NCBI GenBank assembly: GCA_035369485.1
Contig: DAOSMC010000025.1
Location: 1-5,405, forward strand
Reading direction: 5' to 3'
Length of the DNA stretch: 5,405 nt
From: JAQVHD01 sp035369485
Lineage (GTDB): Bacteria; Patescibacteriota; Minisyncoccia; UBA6257; JAAZHW01
Shown: positions 1-5,365 of the stretch, one piece after another
Layout of the letters: each line of letters opens with the position of its first letter
How positions within the stretch are numbered: position 1 is the first letter of the stretch
The notes under the pieces: generated by a model
Databases searched by the model: none
The model's input: only the letters and a program-made list of their open reading frames with translations
What the model was told of the DNA's origin: nothing
Position numbers and translations under genes: made by a program

Positions 1-293
1 TCCAGACAATAAGCCAATTTGTTTTGAGGATTAATATTAAAATTGGCAAAACTATTAATCCCTTGCCTCTGAATTTGGTCGCTTTTATGATCAGAGGCGC
101 TCATAAAAGCCTAGCTCAATAATTTGACACCCTTCTAGCGTATTGAGCATCAGCTAGTCGGATGCCGGCTTAAGCTAAAGCGAAAGCCAGATTGGAATTT
201 GAATTGGCAATTTTTGTTGCCCGATGATTAACGAGGTAACGGTTCCTCGATCTGACTCGAAAATATTTTTTCGCTTCGAGGCCAATCATCCCC
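1..293 (-). ncRNA. ssrA: tmRNA (transfer-messenger RNA), 3' end cut by the window edge
   Basis: tmRNA acts with SmpB to rescue ribosomes stalled on messages without a stop codon: it enters as an alanyl-tRNA mimic and then supplies a short reading frame for a degradation tag. Seen in the sequence: the 5' end begins GGGGATGATTGG at 293, matching the conserved tmRNA acceptor/D-arm start. A small PK1-like hairpin follows (CGAGG 249-245 with CCTCG 236-232, loop CCG possibly pairing with CGG 223-221), then the tag frame ending TAA at 172-170. Three clear pseudoknots come next: PK2 (stems 166-160/132-126 and 157-153/139-135; loop 148-141 with 121-114), PK3 (110-101/90-81; 98-91 with 72-65) and PK4 (61-54/35-28; 47-40 with 20-13). 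Bases 255-251 can pair with 6-2, the inner end of helix 2. The T arm and 3' acceptor strand are not in the window. The gene starts 3 bases after the smpB stop, so it is probably cut from the smpB transcript by RNase P. Confidence 0.96.
170..208 (-). other. tmRNA tag-peptide reading frame (ANSNSNLAFALA)
   Basis: This is the internal message of the tmRNA. The frame ends GCT TTC GCT TTA GCT TAA, encoding ...AFALA and a stop, which resembles the hydrophobic Ala/Leu ends of known ssrA tags that ClpXP-type proteases recognise. I place the resume codon at GCC (208-206) because that leaves an A-rich spacer of about 12 bases after PK1, similar to E. coli; this gives ANSNSNLAFALA. An in-frame GCA at 220-218 would instead give ATKIANSNSNLAFALA, but it directly abuts the PK1 pairing. 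The last three residues are ALA rather than the usual LAA/ALAA. The stop and frame are secure; the resume codon is inferred. Confidence 0.8.
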
Positions 294-296
294 GAA

Positions 297-743
297 TTAA
301 TAATTTTTAAGCTTCCTTTCTAATTCCCTCTGCGTCTCTCTTTTTCTAATAAGCTCTCTTTTGTCAATTTTTTTTCTACTTCTTACCAATCCTAATTCTA
401 ACTTAATTTTATTTTTTTTCAAGTAAACCGTCAGAGGAATAAGCATTAAACGTTCGGCTTTCATTTTACCCCTTAAATAATCAATTTCTTTCTGATGCAA
501 AAGCAATTTGCGACTGCGATCCGGCTTATAATTTGCTGGTGCATTAGCAGGTTGCCAGGCCGGGATAAAAGCATTAATTAAATACAACTCATTGCCGTAA
601 AATTGAACAATAGCCCCGTCTAAAGAAACATTGCCTGCCTTTATTGACTTAACTTCGCAACCCAAAAGTTGAATACCTGCTTCAAATTTTTCTAAAATTT
701 CATAATTAAATTGGGCTTTTCGATTTTTTACTAAAATTTGCAT
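297..743 (-). CDS. smpB: SmpB, SsrA-binding protein
   Basis: SmpB binds the tRNA-like domain of tmRNA, delivers it to stalled ribosomes and places its C-terminal tail in the empty mRNA channel. The 148-residue protein has the usual family length. Visible features: the N-terminal block from about residue 7 (NRKAQFNYEILEKFEAGI), the GCEVKSI strand at 28-34, the loop after FIPAW (59-63), the segment RKLLLHQKEI (78-87), and the ELGLVRSRKKIDKRE block (116-130), matching the family's conserved ALARGKK.xDKRE region. The tail from about 127 to 148 is rich in Arg, Lys and Glu, as expected for the helical tail. The ATG is supported by an AAAGGAG site six bases upstream. It lies 1 base after rtcB and 3 bases before the tmRNA, its direct RNA partner, so co-expression is very likely. 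Confidence 0.97.
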   Translation of the reverse strand: MQILVKNRKAQFNYEILEKFEAGIQLLGCEVKSIKAGNVSLDGAIVQFYGNELYLINAFIPAWQPANAPANYKPDRSRKLLLHQKEIDYLRGKMKAERLMLIPLTVYLKKNKIKLELGLVRSRKKIDKRELIRKRETQRELERKLKNY

Positions 744-744
744 A

Positions 745-2184
745 TTATTCTCCTTTAATAACTGCTAATGGTATTAGTTTGGCTACCTTAATTGACAATC
801 CACTTTGATCAACAACATTAACGACTTCATCAATATCTTTATATGCCTCAGGCGCTTCTTCTGCCAATCCTCTTAAACTATTACATTCCACAAGAACACC
901 TTTTTGTTTCAGATTATTAAGAATTTCTTGAACAGATAAATTTTTAGTAGCGGAGGCGCGCGACATACGTCGACCAGCGCCATGACAAGTTGAATGCCAT
1001 GTCTCTTTGCTTTTTTCTACTCCCACTAAAACGTACGAGGCAGTTCCCATGCTGCCAGGGATAAGCACGGGTTGCCCGCAAGATTGATATTCTTCAGAAA
1101 TTTCCGGATGATGAGCAGGAAAAGCGCGTGTCGCTCCCTTACGATGAACAATAAGAGTTTCCCTCTGACCGTTAACCTCATACTCTTCCAACTTTGCAAT
1201 ATTATGAGCTACGTCATAAAGAATTTTAAGGTTACTACCTTTGCCTAAAATTTTTTCCCACGCCTGTCGAACATAGAAACTTATCATTTGACGATTCGCC
1301 CAAGCAAAATTAGCTGCTGCGGCCATAGCTTGAAAATAGTTCTGGCCTTCATCGCTATTAAAAGGAGCACATGCCAATTCCCGATCAGGCAAATTAATCT
1401 TATATTTTGACATTGCCCGCATCATAATCTGAATATAATCGGTAGCCACTTGATGACCTAGGCCTCGCGAGCCTGTATGAATCATTATCACAATTTGATT
1501 TGGAAAAAGATTGAATTGTTTAGCAACTTCCTTATCAAAAATTTCTACCACTTTTTGAATTTCTAAAAAATGGTTGCCGCTACCGAGCGTACCTACTTGA
1601 TCACCTCCTCGATTTTTAGCGCGATTAGAAACAACACGAGCGTCAGCCATTTCTAAGCAACCTCCTGATTCGCAATATTTTAAATCATCTACCTCGCCAT
1701 AACCATTTTGCACCAATTCTCTTGCTCCACTATTTAATATCTTGTCTAAATCAATTCGATTAATACTTCTTTTGTGCCCTCTGCCCAAACCTGAAGGAAC
1801 GCTCATGGCAATTTCCTCAGCTAAACGTTTCAAATAAGGATTAAGCTCTGTTTCGGTATAAGAAGATAACAAAATTCTCATCCCACAATTAATATCGTAA
1901 CCTACTCCACCTGGTGAAATTATGCCATCATTGGCTCTAATACCCGCTACGCCACCAATGGGAAAGCCGTAGCCTTCATGAATATCTGGCATAGCTAAAC
2001 TATAGTTTGCAATGCCCGGAAGAGTAGTAATGTTTACTAATTGATTAAGGGAACGATCATGAAAAATTTCTTCCAACATTTTTTCAGAAACATAAACACG
2101 CGCTGGCACGCGCATATCCGATCGAAATTCTTTAGGAATTTCCCAGAGATAATCGTTTATTTTTACCAAATCTTTTTTCTCCAT
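745..2184 (-). CDS. rtcB: RtcB, tRNA-splicing/RNA-repair ligase (3'-phosphate type)
   Basis: RtcB joins RNA ends carrying a 2',3'-cyclic or 3'-phosphate to 5'-OH ends, using GTP and Mn2+, and acts in tRNA splicing and repair of nuclease-cleaved RNA. At 479 residues it matches the archaeal-type enzyme (about 480 in Pyrococcus horikoshii) rather than the roughly 408-residue E. coli form. Metal and guanylate residues are all visible: D97 and C100 in GYDINC, N204/H205 in GSGNHFLEI, H236 in HTGSRGLGH, H327 in DVAHNIA, the HRKGATRAFPAHHP block at 347-360, PGSMGTASYVL at 376-386, and H401 in CHGAGRRMSR, the expected GMP-attachment His. The C-terminal LRGLAEEAPEAYKDIDEVV block is also typical. The start follows a promoter closely, with no Shine-Dalgarno site. 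It is first in an rtcB-smpB-ssrA unit. No archease or RtcA gene lies in this window. Confidence 0.97.
   Translation of the reverse strand: MEKKDLVKINDYLWEIPKEFRSDMRVPARVYVSEKMLEEIFHDRSLNQLVNITTLPGIANYSLAMPDIHEGYGFPIGGVAGIRANDGIISPGGVGYDINCGMRILLSSYTETELNPYLKRLAEEIAMSVPSGLGRGHKRSINRIDLDKILNSGARELVQNGYGEVDDLKYCESGGCLEMADARVVSNRAKNRGGDQVGTLGSGNHFLEIQKVVEIFDKEVAKQFNLFPNQIVIMIHTGSRGLGHQVATDYIQIMMRAMSKYKINLPDRELACAPFNSDEGQNYFQAMAAAANFAWANRQMISFYVRQAWEKILGKGSNLKILYDVAHNIAKLEEYEVNGQRETLIVHRKGATRAFPAHHPEISEEYQSCGQPVLIPGSMGTASYVLVGVEKSKETWHSTCHGAGRRMSRASATKNLSVQEILNNLKQKGVLVECNSLRGLAEEAPEAYKDIDEVVNVVDQSGLSIKVAKLIPLAVIKGE
750..756 (-). promoter_or_regulatory. Shine-Dalgarno site of smpB, embedded in the rtcB 3' end
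   Basis: The minus strand reads AAAGGAG, six bases before the smpB ATG. The same bases encode the last Lys-Gly-Glu codons of rtcB, so the smpB ribosome site overlaps the end of the upstream coding region and translational coupling is likely. It is the only strong Shine-Dalgarno site seen in front of any gene here. Confidence 0.85.
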
Positions 2185-2205
2185 AAAATTTTGAGTTACA
2201 ATTAA

Positions 2206-2234
2206 ATTATAATAACAATAAATTCAAATCTCAA
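2206..2234 (-). promoter_or_regulatory. Sigma70-type promoter of the rtcB-smpB-ssrA unit
   Basis: The minus strand has TTGAGA (2234-2229) and a perfect TATAAT (2211-2206) separated by 17 bases, a near-consensus housekeeping promoter. The expected transcript start is near 2199, only about 15 bases before the rtcB ATG. That short leader has no Shine-Dalgarno sequence, so rtcB probably has a nearly leaderless message. I see no convincing second promoter before smpB or ssrA. Confidence 0.75.
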
Positions 2235-2291
2235 ATCTGCGAGTAGTCATTTGTGCGGAAAAATTTCGTTGCCAATAGGCGGACGAAGGGG

Positions 2292-2325
2292 GCGGCGGCG
2301 ATTTTTGTAAAAAAATCGCCGCCGC
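2292..2325 (-). repeat. Perfect 15-bp GC-rich inverted repeat; possible terminator of the glycosyltransferase gene
   Basis: Arms 2292-2306 and 2311-2325 are perfectly complementary around a 4-base loop; each arm is GCGGCGGCG followed by ATTTTT, or its complement. It lies between the glycosyltransferase stop (2365) and the rtcB promoter, where a terminator would be expected. However, no T-run follows it on either strand, so it is not a standard intrinsic terminator. A further weak pairing (GGAAAAA 2257-2263 with ATTTTCC 2331-2337) encloses it. Its GC-rich bases, with the adjoining GGCGGACGAAGGG at 2278-2290, stand out from the AT-rich surroundings. It could instead be a dispersed palindromic element. 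The hairpin is certain; its role is not. Confidence 0.6.
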
Positions 2326-2364
2326 GAGACATTTTCCAACTCTATAAATCTATAAAAATTATTA

Positions 2365-3957
2365 TTAACTGCCGGATTTTTCTTGCGTTATTTCTAATTT
2401 GCGATATTTAGGCGTAACCCAAAATCCCATATATTTTTTCAAAAGTAATCGCGTTTGGGCATCAAGAGCAGGAATGCTGCCAAAGAAGATCAAATTAATT
2501 GGTGTCAAAATCCATTGTAAAACAAATAATAAATAACGCCATTTTCCATAATAAGGTGGCCGCGGCGGCAAAAACCAGAAATTTAGTACAGCGCAGGTGA
2601 TAATGCCGATATTAGCTACGGTCAAAACATACGAAGTCATTTTGGGTAAATAGAAAGACAGGATATTAAAACTAAATTTCGGCCCGCCCAAAACAATTGG
2701 CAACCAACCGAGAAAGAAGATTAAAATACTTGTTACTGCCCAACTGTAAAAGCCATCAAAAAGAAAAAATCCGTAAATGAGTTTCTTTTTGAAAGGAATT
2801 CTTTTGTTTTTAATAAAGCCAAAGAAAGTGTAAGCGATATCAAGCGCGCCGTAAGCCCAGCGTCGCTGCTGTTTGTATTGATTAACCATTGTTTTGCTGA
2901 AACTCACATCAACATTGGCATCCATTGATACTGGATAAAATAACGGCACCACTTCCCAATCGCCATTATAATACAGAAAACACTGCCAAAAAATTCGCGA
3001 ATCTTCAGAAACTACATTCGTTTGCCAAAAATCTACATCAACCAAAGCTTTAAATGGCATTGAGTGAGAAGAAAAAGTCGTCATTTTCTCTGGTCTTGAT
3101 TGTTGAATAAGTTGAAAGAATGTTGAAGAAAAAGAAATCACTCGAGCTAATGCCGGCGCTTCCCAAATATTATTAGTAAATAGAGGTACGGGTTGATAGC
3201 TTGAACGCAAAGGATTTTTAGCCGTGAGAAAATGGTAAGTTAGACAACCAAAATAATCGCTAGGAACAACAGTATCAATATCAAATGTGGAAACTAAAAT
3301 ATGTTCATAGGGAATATTTAACTGATCAATAATGAGTTTTTTAACTTGTCGAGCTGCCCAAGTTTCGTTAGCACCTTTTCCAGCTATCTCACCTTCAATA
3401 TCTTTAGGATGAACCGTAATTAAAAAATGTTTGAAATTCCTGCCATATTCTTTTTTAACTTTATCAATTGTTGATTGAATTTTATCTTGAGCACGTTCCT
3501 CTGTGGCTAAAACTACTATAAATCGATCTAAAGGATAGTTCGCAGAACTTAATGCTTCAAAAGTAGAAGAAACAATGGCATAAGATTCATCAACCATCGG
3601 AAAGATTACTAAATGATAAATATCTCTCCAGTCATTGATGTTAATATTATAGCTTTCCTTTGATAGGTTTTTTAACTCTGTTAACCAATTTTTCTTTAAA
3701 TGCTCTCTAACTTTTTTAAAACTATAAGCTGCATGCCAACTAAAATATGTAGTTTTAATAAGCCAATAAGTGTCAAAAACAATAATAAAAATAGCCGCTA
3801 CGACCGGCCACTGCCAAGAAACTATAACCATTAAAATCAATGTGAGCCAGGAGCAAAGACCTGGCAACATTTCAAAAAAACGAAAAATCCGACGCTCTTT
3901 GCGATTATCGAGTTCATCTGCTTTTCCTACTTTAAGATAATAATACTGGTTCCCCAT
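2365..3957 (-). CDS. GT2-family membrane glycosyltransferase, BcsA/hyaluronan-synthase-like fold
   Basis: This is probably an inner-membrane enzyme that transfers sugars from nucleotide-sugar donors to an envelope glycan or lipid; the substrate is unknown. In the 530-residue product, two hydrophobic segments (about 33-48 and 50-67) precede a cytosolic GT-A domain. That domain shows an early Asp (D123 in FPMVDES), the metal/nucleotide DxD (D226-I-D228 in STFDIDT), the acceptor-side ED (E318-D319 in VVSEDSRIF) and QxxRW (Q363 to W367 in KQQRRWAYG). This D, DxD, ED, QxxRW series is known from processive GT2 enzymes such as cellulose and hyaluronan synthases. Several membrane segments follow (about 394-424, 438-463, 474-494) and a short charged tail; there is no PilZ domain. 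The ATG lies 17 bases after tRNA-Arg, with no Shine-Dalgarno site and no room for a separate promoter, so the message probably arises through the tRNA gene. Family is confident; product and processivity are not. Confidence 0.88.
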   Translation of the reverse strand: MGNQYYYLKVGKADELDNRKERRIFRFFEMLPGLCSWLTLILMVIVSWQWPVVAAIFIIVFDTYWLIKTTYFSWHAAYSFKKVREHLKKNWLTELKNLSKESYNININDWRDIYHLVIFPMVDESYAIVSSTFEALSSANYPLDRFIVVLATEERAQDKIQSTIDKVKKEYGRNFKHFLITVHPKDIEGEIAGKGANETWAARQVKKLIIDQLNIPYEHILVSTFDIDTVVPSDYFGCLTYHFLTAKNPLRSSYQPVPLFTNNIWEAPALARVISFSSTFFQLIQQSRPEKMTTFSSHSMPFKALVDVDFWQTNVVSEDSRIFWQCFLYYNGDWEVVPLFYPVSMDANVDVSFSKTMVNQYKQQRRWAYGALDIAYTFFGFIKNKRIPFKKKLIYGFFLFDGFYSWAVTSILIFFLGWLPIVLGGPKFSFNILSFYLPKMTSYVLTVANIGIITCAVLNFWFLPPRPPYYGKWRYLLFVLQWILTPINLIFFGSIPALDAQTRLLLKKYMGFWVTPKYRKLEITQEKSGS

Positions 3958-3965
3958 AAGTCGGC

Positions 3966-4057
3966 GATTAAAAGTGCGCCTGGCGCGACTTGAACGCGCA
4001 ATCTTCGGCTCCGGAGGCCGACGCTTTATCCATTAAGCTACAGGCGCACTTTTAATC
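3966..4057. repeat. 17-bp perfect inverted repeat enclosing tRNA-Arg (extended acceptor helix)
   Basis: GATTAAAAGTGCGCCTG at 3966-3982 is the exact reverse complement of 4041-4057. Seven of the pairs are the acceptor stem of tRNA-Arg; the other ten lie outside the mature tRNA and include the discriminator base paired with position -1. The precursor can thus form a 17-bp acceptor helix. On the minus strand its 3' arm runs CACTTTTAATC, so the GC-rich acceptor stem is followed by four T's and could also slow or end transcription just before the glycosyltransferase start. Confidence 0.9.
3975..4047 (-). tRNA. tRNA-Arg (anticodon CCG)
   Basis: This is a complete 73-base cloverleaf. The acceptor GCGCCTG pairs with CAGGCGC and the discriminator is A. 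The D stem GCTT/AAGC encloses an 8-base loop, the anticodon stem TCGGC/GCCGA carries loop CTCCGGA (anticodon CCG, reading CGG), the variable loop is AGATT, and the T stem GCGCG/CGCGC carries loop TTCAAGT. All stems are perfectly paired. CCA is not encoded (CTTTT follows the discriminator), so a CCA-adding enzyme is needed. It lies 57 bases after the carboxypeptidase stop and 17 bases before the glycosyltransferase ATG, on the same strand as both. Confidence 0.97.
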
Positions 4058-4066
4058 ATCGTTTCA

Positions 4067-4096
4067 ATAATAGTTTACCTCTGATTTGCTTAGAAA
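4067..4096 (-). promoter_or_regulatory. Weak candidate promoter of tRNA-Arg
   Basis: TATTAT at 4072-4067 on the minus strand lies about 20 bases before the tRNA 5' end and could be a -10 box, placing the start near 4060. The matching -35 position (4096-4091, TTTCTA, 18-base spacing) is poor. The tRNA could equally be read through from the carboxypeptidase gene, after which I see no terminator. Confidence 0.25.
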
Positions 4097-4104
4097 CAAT
4101 ACCA

Positions 4105-5100
4105 CTATCGAACAGCTGGTTCAAGTAATCGAAAAGTGATTTCGGATCTAGTAGTATCGAGCTCTGCTTGAATACCCAAAGGAATAGTCATTGGATAGTA
4201 AATATCACCAAAATCTACATTTGTAATGATAGGAATTTTATAAGGTTTAAATAATTCTTTGATGATGGTATTTAAAGTAAAAAACTTCGGCCGGGTAAAT
4301 TTTTGCTGGATCTCTTTATCAGCTGATCCAACTGTAACATTAATCATTTTACCAAAAATAATTCCTTGAGCACCTCCTTCGGCAAAAATTCCCGCATTGA
4401 TCAAACGCGTTAAAGCACCTTCTACATCTTCTGAAAAATCATCATGTTCTTCAAAAAATAAAATACTGTTGGAAATATCAGGAAAATAACGCGTACCCAA
4501 AAGATTGGCAAAACTAACCAAATTGCCACCTAATAATTTACCATGAACATGACCGGATTTTAAGATTTGCCATTTACTACGTCGCAAAAACGTTGTTCCT
4601 CCTTCAGAACAAATATTTTGGAAAGATTTAATCGTATAACTATTAGCCTTCATAAAAAAATGCTCAATGTTAAAACCATGAAAAGTTACGATGCGACTCC
4701 GACGATAAATTGCGTTAAGCAGTGTAGTGCCATCGGAAAAACCAATTAATACTTTAGGGTTGTGGCGAATTAATTTATAATCTAATAACGGAAGAACTTG
4801 ATTTGCCAAAAACCCTCCGACACTCATAAAAATGCCTTTGATATCTTTGCGAGCAAAAGCTTCATTTAAATCAGCTGCTCTTTCAGCCGGAGTCCCCGCT
4901 TTATACATTCCATAAACAGTATTCACGTGTTTGGAAGTTTCAACGCGAAAACCAAGGCTTTCTAAAGTTTTAAGTCCTCTCTTAAAATATTTCGGATTAG
5001 TAATCGGCTGAGAAGGCGAAACAACAATAACCTTATCGCCCTTTTTAAGCCTACGTGGTTTTAATATCGGTTGATTTTTTAAACTAATAATTGGGCTCAT
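4105..5100 (-). CDS. S66-family LD-carboxypeptidase / MccF-like protein with altered catalytic His
   Basis: S66 peptidases use Ser-Glu-His to cleave the L,D-bond of murein tetrapeptides (LdcA) or to inactivate microcin C-type aminoacyl nucleotides (MccF). The 331-residue product has family length. Visible in order: LKKGDKVIVVSPS (18-30), the SVGGFLANQVLPLLDY oxyanion region (93-108), the nucleophile S122 in IGFSDGTTLL, TFHG (139-142), GKLLGGNLVSFANLLGT (187-203) and the Glu block ILFFEE with E217. In the C-terminal motif, where the family normally has DFGHTxP, this protein reads DFGDIYYP: D299 replaces the expected His, and no other His follows. The SxGG form looks closer to MccF-like members than to E. 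coli LdcA, so I assign no symbol. There is no signal peptide, so it is cytosolic. The start ATG lies after a 45-base leader without a Shine-Dalgarno site. Confidence 0.88.
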   Translation of the reverse strand: MSPIISLKNQPILKPRRLKKGDKVIVVSPSQPITNPKYFKRGLKTLESLGFRVETSKHVNTVYGMYKAGTPAERAADLNEAFARKDIKGIFMSVGGFLANQVLPLLDYKLIRHNPKVLIGFSDGTTLLNAIYRRSRIVTFHGFNIEHFFMKANSYTIKSFQNICSEGGTTFLRRSKWQILKSGHVHGKLLGGNLVSFANLLGTRYFPDISNSILFFEEHDDFSEDVEGALTRLINAGIFAEGGAQGIIFGKMINVTVGSADKEIQQKFTRPKFFTLNTIIKELFKPYKIPIITNVDFGDIYYPMTIPLGIQAELDTTRSEITFRLLEPAVR

Positions 5101-5365
5101 GGTAATAAATAATAAAAAAGGCTGCTATCAGCTCTTTTCCCGTTTTGTTGAATTATACTCAAAAATTGATTTTAAGCAAGAAAGACAATAAAAAATCCTG
5201 CTATTGTAAGCAAATGAAAAAAGTGCATAAAATATACGCAAAATTGCTCTGTCGTGCTAATTTTTTTATTCGTTTTGACTTGCTCTGTCTATTTGCCAAG
5301 AAATAAAAGACCGGGAGTCTCATACATATATCAGTAATTTACTTATTTGATTGAATCATTTTTAG
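5101..5365. other. Spacer between the partial tRNA and the S66 peptidase gene
   Basis: Apart from the promoter and leader, I find no convincing gene in this AT-rich stretch. It holds a 10-base direct repeat TTGCTCTGTC (5244-5253 and 5280-5289, 36 bases apart). It also has a weak inverted repeat ACAATA/TATTGT (5185-5190 and 5202-5207, 11-base loop) that could end tRNA transcription. A 40-codon frame on the minus strand (5201-5323) has no ribosome site and no recognisable motif, and I do not call it a gene. Confidence 0.5.
5152..5179 (-). promoter_or_regulatory. Promoter of the S66 peptidase gene
   Basis: A perfect TATAAT (5157-5152, minus strand) has TTGCTT (5179-5174) 16 bases upstream, a partial -35 match. 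The start would be near 5145, giving a leader of about 45 bases. The leader holds a small 4-bp hairpin (GCTG 5132-5129 with CAGC 5124-5121) followed by C and six T's (5119-5114), which resembles a weak attenuator; a 4-bp stem is too short to be sure. Confidence 0.6.

Noticed and set aside
300..328. A separate promoter directly before the tmRNA gene
   Set aside because: AATTAT at 305-300 (minus strand) matches the -10 consensus at only 4 of 6 bases, and the -35 position (GGAATT) has no match, so cotranscription with smpB is simpler.
2292..2325. Standard intrinsic terminator
   Set aside because: The stem is strong, but neither flank has the T-run such terminators need; it is kept as an inverted repeat with a possible terminator role.
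3975..4047. tRNA used as an integration site for a mobile element
   Set aside because: There is no integrase gene nearby and no direct repeat of the tRNA 3' end; the repeat around it is inverted and matches an extended acceptor helix.
4567..4749. 60-codon open frame on the plus strand
   Set aside because: It lies wholly antisense inside the well-supported S66 peptidase gene and shows no recognisable motif, so it is a shadow frame.
5201..5323. 40-codon frame on the minus strand between the partial tRNA and the S66 peptidase promoter
   Set aside because: It has an ATG and a TAG stop but no ribosome site, no promoter and no recognisable motif; an open frame of this length is expected by chance.
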